48,035 bases of DNA from Pseudomonadota bacterium (GCA_039815145.1 JBCBZW010000031.1:1-48035), one strand, 5' to 3'; counted from the first letter of the stretch, positions 24,270 to 32,267 are shown. Program-made: numbers and translations. The notes: generated by a model not told the origin, from the letters alone.

Positions 24270-25205
24270 ATGATCCTTGGCACCGTACGCCAGCACCTCA
24301 ACACGGCCCTGCTCTGCGCGGCCCTGCTCGTCGCCCCAGGGGCCTTCGCCGCCTATACGCCGGCGCTCCCGGATGGCGGCAAGATCCCGCTCAGCGAAGT
24401 CGTCGAAAGGCCGAAGAATGTGCGCTGGGCGAACGGGACTGCCGAGGTGAACTGCCAGGTGCTGGTCACGCGTAAGGGGAAGGCGGGGGGAGCGAAGTGC
24501 GGCCTCGCCGAGGGGATCAAGGGCAGCACGTCCGAGAGCGTGTTGGGCGCCACCTACGCCGGCCTGCGACGCGCGAAGTTCCAACCAGCCGAGGTGGAAG
24601 GCAAGGCAGTGGACGTGGTGATGAGTGTGCGGGTGAAGGTTCGCTGTATCGGTGACAAGTGTAACGTCAGCGCCTACCCGAACCTCGGCTTGTACACCCA
24701 GGAGCACGGCGACAACTACGTGGCCCCCCAGGAGATCTTGAGCAGCCAGGCCACCTGGTACGAACGCATGCTCAAGGACGCCGCCTGCAAGAACGGTAAG
24801 GCCGCCCGCGAGCCGTGCGTGGACGACGGCGCCTTCCGCCTGGTGGTGTACGTGGATGTGGATGACGCAGGCACCCCCACCAATGCACGCAGCCGACGCA
24901 ATCCACTAACCGCCGATGCAGACGCGCTGATGGAGAAGGCCCATGCGTCGGTGGAAGCCTCGCAGTTCATCCCCGGCCTCGTCGGGGGCACCCCGAAGCC
25001 GATGACGGTGCTCAGCTCGAGCCTGCACTACTCCAACAACAAGAGCATTCCGAAGACCATCTGCGTGGACAACACGGAGCTGGGCTCACGGCTGGCGACC
25101 AAGCGTTGCTACAACGCGCAAGAGCACGCGCGGGTGAAGCCGGGCTTGCAGATCTACAGCTGGCTGCCCATGACCACCGGCACCAACATCGGCACCGACG
25201 GTTAG
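24270..25205 (+). CDS. Secreted protein with two TonB C-terminal-like domains
   Basis: 311 residues from the ATG at 24270, chosen over an upstream ATG at 24219 because GGAGGAG lies 4 nt before it and the protein then begins with a clean signal peptide (about residues 1-28, ending AFA). Residues about 58-126 (AEVNCQVLVTRKGKAGGAKC, then LRRAKFQPAEVEGKAVDVVM) and about 188-250 (FRLVVYVDVDDAGTPTNA, then ASQFIPGLVGG) both follow the TonB-C pattern: a strand, a turn, an Ala-rich helix, then F(Q/I)PA/G and a final strand. Several cysteines (62, 77, 126, 131, 173, 183) could form disulfides. It lacks the TM and proline-rich linker of a true TonB, so it is probably a periplasmic or exported relative of unknown partner. 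Confidence 0.7.
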   Translation: MILGTVRQHLNTALLCAALLVAPGAFAAYTPALPDGGKIPLSEVVERPKNVRWANGTAEVNCQVLVTRKGKAGGAKCGLAEGIKGSTSESVLGATYAGLRRAKFQPAEVEGKAVDVVMSVRVKVRCIGDKCNVSAYPNLGLYTQEHGDNYVAPQEILSSQATWYERMLKDAACKNGKAAREPCVDDGAFRLVVYVDVDDAGTPTNARSRRNPLTADADALMEKAHASVEASQFIPGLVGGTPKPMTVLSSSLHYSNNKSIPKTICVDNTELGSRLATKRCYNAQEHARVKPGLQIYSWLPMTTGTNIGTDG

Positions 25206-25239
25206 GGCTACCGTCAAGCAAAACCTCACCAAGGCCAGG

Positions 25240-25266
25240 GCGCCGGGTTAGATCAGTTTCCGGCGC
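25240..25266 (+). terminator. Possible hairpin terminator after the TonB-C-like gene
   Basis: GCGCCGG and CCGGCGC form a perfect 7-bp stem with a 13-nt loop, 35 nt after the stop codon at 25205. No T-run follows, so intrinsic termination is not certain. Confidence 0.35.
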
Positions 25267-25353
25267 ACCTGCGTATCACCCATTGGCGGCGTTCAATTCG
25301 AATGCCGACCGGCCTCGACCTCAATTGAACGGATGCAATTGAGAGGTGCCCCG

Positions 25354-26328
25354 ATGAAGCCTGCGACCTGCCTACTCCTCGCCTGCCTGACCGCCGCCTC
25401 CCTCCCCGTCGTCGCTCAAGACATCGTGGCGATCGACCGTGGCTGGTACGACAGTGATGGTTTCCACGACCCCGACAATCCCAACTACATCGCCGGCGAG
25501 TTCCTAGACAGATCGATCGCCCACAACTTCTTCGTGTTCGATCTGGCCGGAGTGTCCGAAGAGATCACCAACGCCGGCCTGCGCCTGTTCGTGCCCGAGA
25601 ACGGCTTCGTCACGGACGAAGGCTTCGAAACCTACTCGCTGTTCGAGGTCACGAGCGAAATCGATGCCCTGATCGCCGGTGCGGGCGGGACCGAGGCGCA
25701 CGCAGATTTGGCAGGTGGCGTGCTCTACGGGGAGCTAACGGCCACCGGGCGCGACCGCGGCGCCACGATCACCCTGCCACTCAACGCAGACGCCATCGAG
25801 GCCCTCAACGCACGACGGGGCGAACGCATCGCCTTCGGCGGCGCACTAGACGCCACGGCGCCTGAACTCCCAGGCGAGTTCCTGTTCGGCAACTCCGGGT
25901 CACTGCCTTCCGACACCCGCCTCGTGCTCGAGACCAACGCGCCGGCTAGCGTCGGCATCACCGTCGCCGGCGTAGTCACGCTCGCCGGGATCTGCGAAAA
26001 CCTCACGAACGCACAGCGCGTCACGATCGCCGGTGAGGGCGCCCCGCCAGTCACCACTCTGGACTGTGAAGCGGCAGGCTTGCACGCTAGCTCAGGCGAT
26101 GAGGTTCGCATCACGGCCCGGGCCTTCGTCTTTCCTCAAGACCCGGGACGATTCAACGGTACGGCAGAGGGCTTCACGGTGGCCGACCCGGTGCAATGCG
26201 CGAACCGTACGCTTGGCGAACGTCTGAATTGGGTGACGATAGGTGCGGTGTGGGATTGTGAGCGGGCAGGGCTCAGTCTCAACGGCCGGGAGATCGTGCA
26301 GGTGACCCTGCGTGGCACGGTGGACTAA
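25354..26328 (+). CDS. Secreted beta-sandwich-like protein of unknown function
   Basis: 324 residues from the ATG at 25354, preferred over an ATG at 25333 because GAGAGG lies 7 nt upstream and a signal peptide follows directly (about residues 1-22, ending VVAQ). Residues about 25-180 have the look of a secreted domain often seen in PEP-CTERM-type proteins: a GWYDSDGFHDP start, NFFVFDLAGV, LRLFVPENGF, a TYSLFEVTS strand and FGGAL. No PEP-CTERM anchor follows. The C-terminal part (from about residue 205) has four cysteines, including TLDCEAAGL and VWDCERAGL, and could be a separate disulfide-linked domain. A decayed copy of this C-terminal part lies upstream at 23780-24001. I do not recognise an enzymatic motif. 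Confidence 0.75.
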   Translation: MKPATCLLLACLTAASLPVVAQDIVAIDRGWYDSDGFHDPDNPNYIAGEFLDRSIAHNFFVFDLAGVSEEITNAGLRLFVPENGFVTDEGFETYSLFEVTSEIDALIAGAGGTEAHADLAGGVLYGELTATGRDRGATITLPLNADAIEALNARRGERIAFGGALDATAPELPGEFLFGNSGSLPSDTRLVLETNAPASVGITVAGVVTLAGICENLTNAQRVTIAGEGAPPVTTLDCEAAGLHASSGDEVRITARAFVFPQDPGRFNGTAEGFTVADPVQCANRTLGERLNWVTIGAVWDCERAGLSLNGREIVQVTLRGTVD

Positions 26329-26463
26329 CCTGGGTTGATCACCCTGGCGATTGCCGACGTCGGTCCCAGGCTACCTCGCTCGTAGCGCCCATGCGCATAC
26401 TCACGATACTTGAGTTAAGGTCAATGCGGCGATGGCTCGTCGCCGAAGCCTGAGTAGCGCCTC

Positions 26464-27399
26464 GTGTCACACACAAACCCGTTGTTGGGCGGCCAGCACG
26501 CCGAAGGTTTCCTGTCCCAGTATTGGCAGCGCAAGCCCCTGCTCATACGGCAAGCATTGCCCGGATGGGCCAATCCCCTCGAGCCGCAAGAGCTAGCGGG
26601 CTTGGCATTGGAGGAGGAGATCGAGTCTCGCCTGGTGCTCGAGCACGGCACATCGCCGTGGGAGTTGCGCCATGGGCCGTTTTCCGAGCTCACCTTCGCT
26701 GAACTTCCCGAGACAGGGTGGACCCTGCTCGTGCAAGGGTTGGATCTGTGGGTTCCCGAAGTGGCCGCCCTGCTCGACCGGTTTGATTTCATCCCACGTT
26801 GGCGACTGGATGACGTGATGGCCAGCCTGGCTGCCCCCGGCGGAAGTGTAGGACCCCATTTCGACCAGTATGACGTCTTTCTGCTGCAGGTGGTGGGCGA
26901 GCGACGATGGCAGGTGGGAGCGCTGTGTGACGAGCGTACCCCCTTGCTGAAAGACACGGATCTCAAGATCCTGGCGGAGTTCACCCCAGAGCATGAGTGG
27001 CTGCTGCGTCCTGGTGACATGTTGTATCTGCCGCCTCGGGTAAGCCATTGGGGGGTCGCGCACACCAAGTGCGTAACGTACTCCGTGGGTTTTCGCTCAC
27101 CCAGCGTCGCGGATATGTTGGCGGATCTGGCGGGTGATCTGCTGGAACGTGACGCGAGGGCCATCTACCAGGATCCGCCGTTGCATCCGGCTATGGCCAG
27201 GGACGACATCGATACGGCGTTCGTCGCCCAGGCGAAGCGTCAGCTACTGGAGTTGATCGATGACGATGAGTTGGTGGGCGATTGGCTGGCGCGCTTCATG
27301 ACATCGCCGAAGTACCCCGATCTACTGAATTTCACGGATGAGAAACGTCAGGCAGACTGGAACGGGGCGACGTATCGAAACGGTCGGCGCATAGGCTAG
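26464..27399 (+). CDS. roxA: RoxA/YcfD-type ribosomal protein L16 arginine 3-hydroxylase, C-terminally short
   Basis: 311 residues. The family is a 2-oxoglutarate/Fe(II) JmjC-type oxygenase that hydroxylates an arginine of ribosomal protein L16. The metal triad is visible: H132 and D134 in GPHFDQYDVF, and H195 in LPPRVSHWG. Also typical are YWQRKPLLIR near the N-terminus, WxLLVQGLDLW and YSVGFRSPS. The start is GTG at 26464, fixed by an in-frame TAG at 26455. The protein stops soon after TSPKYPDLL, while family members such as the E. coli protein run about 60 residues longer with a winged-helix-like C-terminal domain. That domain, used in dimer formation, appears lost or replaced. Whether the enzyme is active is open. 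A frameshifted copy of the 5' end and its upstream DNA lies at 35597-35812. Confidence 0.9.
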   Translation: MSHTNPLLGGQHAEGFLSQYWQRKPLLIRQALPGWANPLEPQELAGLALEEEIESRLVLEHGTSPWELRHGPFSELTFAELPETGWTLLVQGLDLWVPEVAALLDRFDFIPRWRLDDVMASLAAPGGSVGPHFDQYDVFLLQVVGERRWQVGALCDERTPLLKDTDLKILAEFTPEHEWLLRPGDMLYLPPRVSHWGVAHTKCVTYSVGFRSPSVADMLADLAGDLLERDARAIYQDPPLHPAMARDDIDTAFVAQAKRQLLELIDDDELVGDWLARFMTSPKYPDLLNFTDEKRQADWNGATYRNGRRIG

Positions 27400-27662
27400 G
27401 GTTTTCTTGGCGAGCTATACCACTGGAAGCTCTATCAATACGACGAAGCGATCAAATCCTAGCGTGCGGCGCGAGCGATTGAGCGCACGGGGTCGATGTA
27501 TCCGCAGGTCGCGTCCTACGCGAAGACTGTATCGACCGATCCAGAGGTCTTCAGTCGACCGATCAAGGGCAAGAAGTTTCGGGCGCGTCTGCGGAAGTAG
27601 CGGTTACCCTTCCCGCTTAGCGTCCACAGGCGGCCGCTGACTAGCCGACCTCGTCGCCACCC
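27400..27662 (+). other. Intergenic stretch with a broken small reading frame after roxA
   Basis: The frame of roxA continues after its stop as about 20 codons (ELYHWKLYQYDEAIKS), then a TAG near 27460, then about 45 codons ending KKFRARLRK and TAG at 27600. The text looks protein-like but I recognise no family, and it does not resemble the missing RoxA C-terminus. It could be the end of a decayed gene inserted behind a truncated roxA. Overlapping small frames in other phases look like noise. Confidence 0.3.
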
Positions 27663-29615
27663 TCACGTCCCCGAAGGCCGAAGCAAGGAAGCGAAGCGCG
27701 GGCTATCGCGAAGGACCTGCAGATCCGGATCCTGAGCGACCAAAATACGATAGCTCTCGTTAGCCTCAACCGCGCTCTCTAGTGCATCGAGAGCGCCGAC
27801 CGCGTCCCCCGCGGCCAGCCGAACAAGACCCTGGTAATAGAGCACCTCGGCGTTGCCGCCGGACATCTCGACACCCCGCTCGAGCAACGGCAAACCGGTG
27901 TCCACCTGATCGAGTCGGGTGTAGTAGAGACCCAGCAGGGAGAGCGTCCACCAGTCGTTTGCATTCACTTCGAGGCTCGCTTGCGCAAGCTCCACCGCAC
28001 GCTCGAAGGTGCCCTGCACCCGCGGGTGCTCGCTCGGCACAAAGCGCTGCGCATCGCCCAAGCGGCCCCACAGCGCATGGTCATCGGGCGCGAGCTCTAT
28101 CGCCCGGCGTTGCATCTGCACGGCTTGCGTGTAGTCACCGGAATAGAAGTAGTAGATGCCGGTGTTGGTCAACCCTTGACGCGTGGTCGCCAACGCCAGC
28201 GAGCGCTCGAAGGCCGCGCGCGCCCGCGGTAGCTCGCCGAGCATCCAGTAGGCCGCCCCCTTGCCGGCGAAGCCCGAGGCCACATCGGGAGCGAGCCGGT
28301 TGACGTACTCGTACGCCTCGGCGGCCTCCCGATAGCGCTCCGCACGGTAGAGTTGTGCCGCCCGCGCCTCGTGGCCCCGCCAGTCCGCGGGCCGGCGGGC
28401 GATGGCTTGATCGAAGGAGGCGAGCGCCACCTCGTTGCGGTCCTGCTGGGCGAGGATCTCGCCCCGTTCCACGAGGGCTTCCACGTTGCCCTCGTCGAGG
28501 GCCAACACCTGATCCACGCTCACCAGGGCGCGCTCGTACCAGCCGCGCTGGCGGTAGAGCCTCGCGAAGGCAAGCTCGACCTCCGGCTCCACCTGCCCTT
28601 GCAGTGCGCGGGCCCGTGTACAGGCCTGCTCGGCGGCATCGAAGTCATCCACCGTTGAGGTGACCTCGTAGAGGCCCAGCTTCGCCTGGCACACGCCCGC
28701 ATAGGCCGCGGCGAAGTCGGCATCGATGGCCAGCGCGTCCGCGAATAACGCCGCCGCCCGGCGCATCGCCGCCGCCGACGGGGAACGGCGCAGCTGATCA
28801 AGGCCCTGCAGGTAGTAAACATAAGCACCTACCGCGTCCGTCGGTCGACGCTTGAGCTGGGCCACCGACTCCATCGACAAGGCCACCTTCAACTCGTCGA
28901 CCACAGCCCTCGCAATCTGCTCCTGGATACCGAAGATATCGTCCAACGTTCGCTCGTAGGTCTTGCTCCACGTGTGGTAGCCGTTGCTGCCGTCGACGAG
29001 GGTGGCGCGCACCCGAATCTGATTCCCTTCCTGGCGCACGCTGCCTTCCAGCACGTGTTTCACCCGCAACAGGTCGGCCACCTCGGTCACGTCGAGCTGC
29101 GCGTCGCGAAAGCGGAAGGAAGAGGTGCGGGCCGCCACTTCCAGTTCGTTCAGGCCGGCCAGTAGATTGAGGATCTCCTCCGCCAGGCCGGCGGCGAAGT
29201 AGGCCGTCTCTTCGCGCCCGCCCAGGTTCTCGAAGGCCAGCACCGCGATGCTATCGGGCAGCATCGCCGGCACGGGCTGGCGGGACACGTCGGGGTTGGC
29301 CAACAGGGTGCTCACGCTCCAACCCCACGCCAGCAGAGCACTCGCAACGATCGCGAGCGCCAGCGCATCCGCCGAGCGTGGCCCTCGCGCCGCGTCCTCC
29401 CCCTCACCGCGCCAGAGGGGCAGATCGAGCACCAGGCGATTGGATTCGATGGCGATCAACCAAGCCAGGGAAAACACCACCGGCAGGCCGGCGAGGGCTG
29501 CCACGATGGTGGCACGCATCGCCCACTCGGGCAGGCCCAGGGGCTCGAAGGTCACTTCCGCCCCTTGCAGGACCAGCCATGCCGCCACGGCATAGGCTGT
29601 CACCGCACGCAACAC
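27663..29615 (-). CDS. Membrane-anchored TolB-N/FlgO-like and TPR-repeat protein
   Basis: 650 residues from a GTG at 29615. Hydrophobic segments lie near residues 5-20, 33-56 and 84-106. Residues about 121-245 form the TolB-N/FlgO-like module usual in TPR proteins related to the pH-sensing and adenylate-cyclase-like signalling families: SIAVLAFENLG, YFAAGLAEEI, VKHVLEGSVRQEGNQIRV and DDIFGIQEQIA. Residues about 260-640 are tetratricopeptide repeats, a protein-binding solenoid. The family usually starts with F-x-x-L-x-x-x-R-R-x-V-x-R; here FLRTLATEARRRKV is encoded just upstream of the GTG in frame. The true start may therefore be a non-ATG codon near 29660 (CTG). No DNA-binding or catalytic domain precedes the membrane part. 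It diverges from the caspase operon across about 140-185 bp, so shared control is possible. Function is unknown. Confidence 0.85.
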   Translation of the reverse strand: MLRAVTAYAVAAWLVLQGAEVTFEPLGLPEWAMRATIVAALAGLPVVFSLAWLIAIESNRLVLDLPLWRGEGEDAARGPRSADALALAIVASALLAWGWSVSTLLANPDVSRQPVPAMLPDSIAVLAFENLGGREETAYFAAGLAEEILNLLAGLNELEVAARTSSFRFRDAQLDVTEVADLLRVKHVLEGSVRQEGNQIRVRATLVDGSNGYHTWSKTYERTLDDIFGIQEQIARAVVDELKVALSMESVAQLKRRPTDAVGAYVYYLQGLDQLRRSPSAAAMRRAAALFADALAIDADFAAAYAGVCQAKLGLYEVTSTVDDFDAAEQACTRARALQGQVEPEVELAFARLYRQRGWYERALVSVDQVLALDEGNVEALVERGEILAQQDRNEVALASFDQAIARRPADWRGHEARAAQLYRAERYREAAEAYEYVNRLAPDVASGFAGKGAAYWMLGELPRARAAFERSLALATTRQGLTNTGIYYFYSGDYTQAVQMQRRAIELAPDDHALWGRLGDAQRFVPSEHPRVQGTFERAVELAQASLEVNANDWWTLSLLGLYYTRLDQVDTGLPLLERGVEMSGGNAEVLYYQGLVRLAAGDAVGALDALESAVEANESYRILVAQDPDLQVLRDSPRFASLLRPSGT

Positions 29616-29799
29616 CTTTCGGCGACGGGCTTCGGTGGCGAGAGTTCTAAGAAAGCGCAGGATGGCGGGTCGCCCTCGTCCTTGAAATCGGGTGCCATGA
29701 AAGACTTCGTGCCCGGCGCACCCCCTAACGGCGATGGCTCGCCACGATCAGCCGACCGGTATATGGTACTCGGGCACGCCAACACAGACGAGAGACACC
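29616..29799. promoter_or_regulatory. Divergent intergenic region between the TPR gene and the caspase operon
   Basis: This short gap must hold the 5' control of the plus-strand operon and probably of the minus-strand TPR gene. TATGGT at about 29763 is a possible -10 element for the plus strand, about 35 nt before the ATG at 29800. I find no clear -35 or operator palindrome. Confidence 0.3.
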
Positions 29800-29970
29800 A
29801 TGCAAGCACCAGTCCGAGCTGAAGATCGACGTGGCCCACCCGACAAGCGTCCAGGCGAGCGACGCGGCCCGCCGGACAAGCGCCCGGGCGAGCGCCGTGG
29901 GCCACCGGACAAGCGCCCCGGGGAGCGAGACGGTCCGCCTGACACGCGCCCTGATAACGCTCAACACTAG
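29800..29970 (+). CDS. Small peptide of 11-residue tandem repeats (RGPPDKRPGER)
   Basis: 56 residues from the ATG at 29800 (purine-rich GAGAG about 7 nt upstream), ending 21 nt before the caspase-like gene. After an MQAPVRAED leader come three identical copies of RGPPDKRPGER and a diverged fourth (DGPPDTRPDNA). The three copies are identical as protein, but units 1 and 2 differ at six bases and units 2 and 3 at six bases, all silent third positions. That pattern is strong evidence that the frame is translated and under selection. The peptide is proline-rich, highly charged and surely disordered. Its place as first gene of the operon suggests a partner, substrate or scaffold for the proteases, but that is inference. 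I know of no family. Confidence 0.7.
   Translation: MQAPVRAEDRRGPPDKRPGERRGPPDKRPGERRGPPDKRPGERDGPPDTRPDNAQH
29830..29961 (+). repeat. 33-bp tandem repeat (3 full units plus one diverged unit)
   Basis: Units lie at 29830-29862, 29863-29895, 29896-29928 and 29929-29961 (the last diverged). They are in phase with the reading frame of the small peptide, with no spacers between them, so this is not a CRISPR array. Confidence 0.85.
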
Positions 29971-29991
29971 CGCCATCCGACGGCCTGAAGC

Positions 29992-30939
29992 ATGAGTAGG
30001 CGCGCCCTCGTCGTCGGTATCAACCAGTACGATCACCAGCCGAGCCTCACCTGCTGCGTCGACGATGCAAATGCCCTTGCGCAGCGCCTTGCGACCCATC
30101 ACGACGGCGCCCGCAACTACGATTGCCTCACGCTGACGTCAGACAAAACGCGCATCACGGCCTCGTTACTGCGCCAGCGCGTGGGCCAGTTGCTGAGCGA
30201 TCTGCGTGGCGGTGATGCGCTGCTCTACTTCTCCGGCCACGGCCTGGGCACTGATGAGGGAGGCTGGCTGGTCACGCAGGAAGCGCAACCGGGCGGGGGG
30301 TATCCCATGGGCGAACTCCTCGACGCCGCCAATCGCAGCGGCGTCAATTCGATCACGGTGATCCTCGACTGCTGCCACAGCGGGAGCATGGGCAGCACGG
30401 GCGAAGACGGTTACGCCAACCTAGCAGAAGGGGTGACGATTCTGGCCGCCTCCACTGCCTCCCAGGAGTCGCACGAAGGGATGGCGAACAGCTTGTTCAC
30501 GGAGCTCCTGCTGAGCGCCCTGGATGGCGGCGCCGCCGACGTGCGCGGACAGGTGTCCGCCGCCGCCGCATATGCGTATGCGGAACAAGCCCTGGGCGCC
30601 TGGCAGCAGCGCCCCATGTACAAGTCGCATGCGCGGCACCTCGCGCCTCTGCGCCGCTGCGCCCCCGCCGTGGAAGATGCCGAGCTACGCCTCCTGCAGG
30701 AGTTGTTTCGCTCACCCGATCGGCCCGTGGTCATGGACCCCAGCTACGAGCACACCAGCGAGCAGGCAGACCCGCAGAACGTTGCCACCTTCAACCGCTT
30801 CAAGGCCCTACGCAACGCCGGCCTGCTCACCACCGAGGACGGTCTGGACTTGTACTTCGTCGCCATGCAGTGCCGCCACGTGATGCTCACCCCGCTCGGA
30901 CGCTTCTACTGGCGCCTGGCCAAGCAGGGCCGCTTCTAA
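29992..30939 (+). CDS. Caspase-family (C14) cysteine protease with extra C-terminal module
   Basis: 315 residues. Residues 1-220 form a caspase-like fold: ALVVGINQYD at the first strand, then LLYFSGHGLG with catalytic His83, and VILDCCHSGS with Cys128 as nucleophile. Residues about 240-315 make a separate module (MDPSYEHTSEQADP, then FKALRNAGLL, AMQCRHVMLTPLGRFYWRLA). This looks like the small C-terminal domain found on some bacterial caspases in conflict operons, and may sense or recruit partners. Prokaryotic caspases usually act after a trigger to cleave partner proteins and kill or arrest the cell. It is the second gene of an operon, 21 nt after the repeat peptide and 1 nt before the 2TM gene. 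Family and dyad are clear; substrate and trigger are unknown. Confidence 0.9.
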   Translation: MSRRALVVGINQYDHQPSLTCCVDDANALAQRLATHHDGARNYDCLTLTSDKTRITASLLRQRVGQLLSDLRGGDALLYFSGHGLGTDEGGWLVTQEAQPGGGYPMGELLDAANRSGVNSITVILDCCHSGSMGSTGEDGYANLAEGVTILAASTASQESHEGMANSLFTELLLSALDGGAADVRGQVSAAAAYAYAEQALGAWQQRPMYKSHARHLAPLRRCAPAVEDAELRLLQELFRSPDRPVVMDPSYEHTSEQADPQNVATFNRFKALRNAGLLTTEDGLDLYFVAMQCRHVMLTPLGRFYWRLAKQGRF

Positions 30940-30940
30940 G

Positions 30941-31438
30941 TTGGGTACCCCCACGACCAGCGCCTTTCGCCGTGAACGCAATGAGTACGGCCCGAACTAC
31001 GACAACGACTATCTCACCTTATATAGTGACTATGTCGCATCCGCTGATCGCATCTCGGACCGCCGCCAGCTCGCGAACTCCTTTTTCCTCACGGCCAACA
31101 CGGCCCTGCTGGCGCTCACCGGCTACTTCAGCGAGGACGGGGACAGCCTGATCTGGCTAGCGGCCTTCGCCGGCATCCTATTCAGCTTCACCTGGCGCCG
31201 ACTGATCACCGCCTACCGCAACTTGAACGCCGCTAAGTTCGATGTGATCAACCAACTCGAGCAGCGCCTGCCCTTCGCCGCCTACGAGGAAGAATGGGTA
31301 CGTTTGAAACAACGCGAAGCGGGGCACGGGGGCTTCAGTACGATCGAGTCCATCGTGCCGGCGACCTTCATGATGTTGCACGGCGCCGTATTCATGTTCA
31401 GCGCTGTGCGTTGGATACAAATGCACACGGCAGGATAA
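30941..31438 (+). CDS. RipA-like / SLATT-like two-TM membrane protein
   Basis: 165 residues from a TTG at 30941, the only reasonable in-frame start; the upstream gene stops at 30939. The sequence YVASADRISDRRQLANSFFL, then NTALLALTGYF, a TM at about residues 66-83, WRRLITAYRNLNAAKFDVI, an acidic helix with QRLPFAAYEEEW, and a final TM at about residues 137-160 match the family named RipA-type octameric membrane proteins. It also resembles SLATT proteins, two-TM effectors thought to form pores in nucleotide-activated conflict systems. It lies between two caspase genes in a tight operon, so it may be the membrane target or pore that a protease releases. Pore formation is inference. Confidence 0.8.
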   Translation: MGTPTTSAFRRERNEYGPNYDNDYLTLYSDYVASADRISDRRQLANSFFLTANTALLALTGYFSEDGDSLIWLAAFAGILFSFTWRRLITAYRNLNAAKFDVINQLEQRLPFAAYEEEWVRLKQREAGHGGFSTIESIVPATFMMLHGAVFMFSAVRWIQMHTAG

Positions 31439-31442
31439 TCCC

Positions 31443-32252
31443 ATGAGCAGGGGACTTTCACTACACATTGGCCTGAACGACGTCGATCCAGAGCACTACA
31501 GCGGTTGGTCAAGCCCCCTGCAGTACTGCGAGGAGGACGCCCGGGCCATGCACGAGATGTCCGTCTCCCTGGGCTTCACAGCCACACAAATCACCGGTGC
31601 CGAGGTGACCCGCGATCGGGTGATCGGCGCCATTGAGGACGCGGCTAGGCGCCTCGTCGCTGGGGATCTCTTCTTCCTGACCTACGCGGGCCATGGCGGC
31701 CAGGTCAAAGACGTTGATGGCGATGAGCAGGGCGGCGACGGTAGGGACGAAACCTGGTGCTTGTGGGACGGCCAAGTGCTCGATGACGAACTCAACGTCC
31801 TCTGGGCCCGTTTCCAGCCTCGCGTGCGAATTCTGGTGCTGGCAGACAGCTGTCACAGTGGGTCCGTCACCAAAGGGGCGTCGGGCGGCGAGGACGAGAA
31901 TGACCCGACGGCACGCTTCCTGCCGCGCGCCGCCGCGCGCGCCACGGTGCGCAAGAACTGGCAGTTCTACGACAACCTTCAGTACGACCTGCCCAATCCC
32001 CGGCCGGCGATCAACGCCAGCGTGAGGCTGCTGGCCGGCTGCCAGGACGATCAGCGCGCCCGCGAACAAGACGGTCACGGCGACTTTACCCGTGCCCTCC
32101 TGGCGCTGTGGGACGAGGGGCGCTTCGAGGGCAACTATCGCGCCTTCTACCTCGCGCTGGCCCAACGGATGAGCGCCACCCAGCAGCCCAACCACCTCGT
32201 GCTCGGCCGCCCCGACCCCACCTACGACGAGCAATCACCCTTCACCATCTGA
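31443..32252 (+). CDS. Metacaspase-like (C14) cysteine protease
   Basis: 269 residues, starting 4 nt after the 2TM gene, with AGGA overlapping that gene's stop. Signature elements: HIGLNDVDP at the first strand, FFLTYAGHGG with His84, and VLADSCHSGS with Cys137. Between them is the acidic run DVDGDEQGGDGRDETW then DDEL, the loop seen in metacaspases (DxDGDE and DDE), which may bind calcium. The C-terminus ends soon after the protease fold (LVLGRPDPTYDEQSPF). It is clearly a different branch from the caspase two genes upstream, so the operon carries two unlike proteases. A cascade in which one activates the other is possible but not shown. Confidence 0.9.
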   Translation: MSRGLSLHIGLNDVDPEHYSGWSSPLQYCEEDARAMHEMSVSLGFTATQITGAEVTRDRVIGAIEDAARRLVAGDLFFLTYAGHGGQVKDVDGDEQGGDGRDETWCLWDGQVLDDELNVLWARFQPRVRILVLADSCHSGSVTKGASGGEDENDPTARFLPRAAARATVRKNWQFYDNLQYDLPNPRPAINASVRLLAGCQDDQRAREQDGHGDFTRALLALWDEGRFEGNYRAFYLALAQRMSATQQPNHLVLGRPDPTYDEQSPFTI

Positions 32253-32267
32253 CCGGTCCTCGCCGCG

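Noticed and set aside
29830-29961. 33-bp repeats considered as a CRISPR array
   Set aside because: No spacers, in-phase with a reading frame, differences are silent codon changes.
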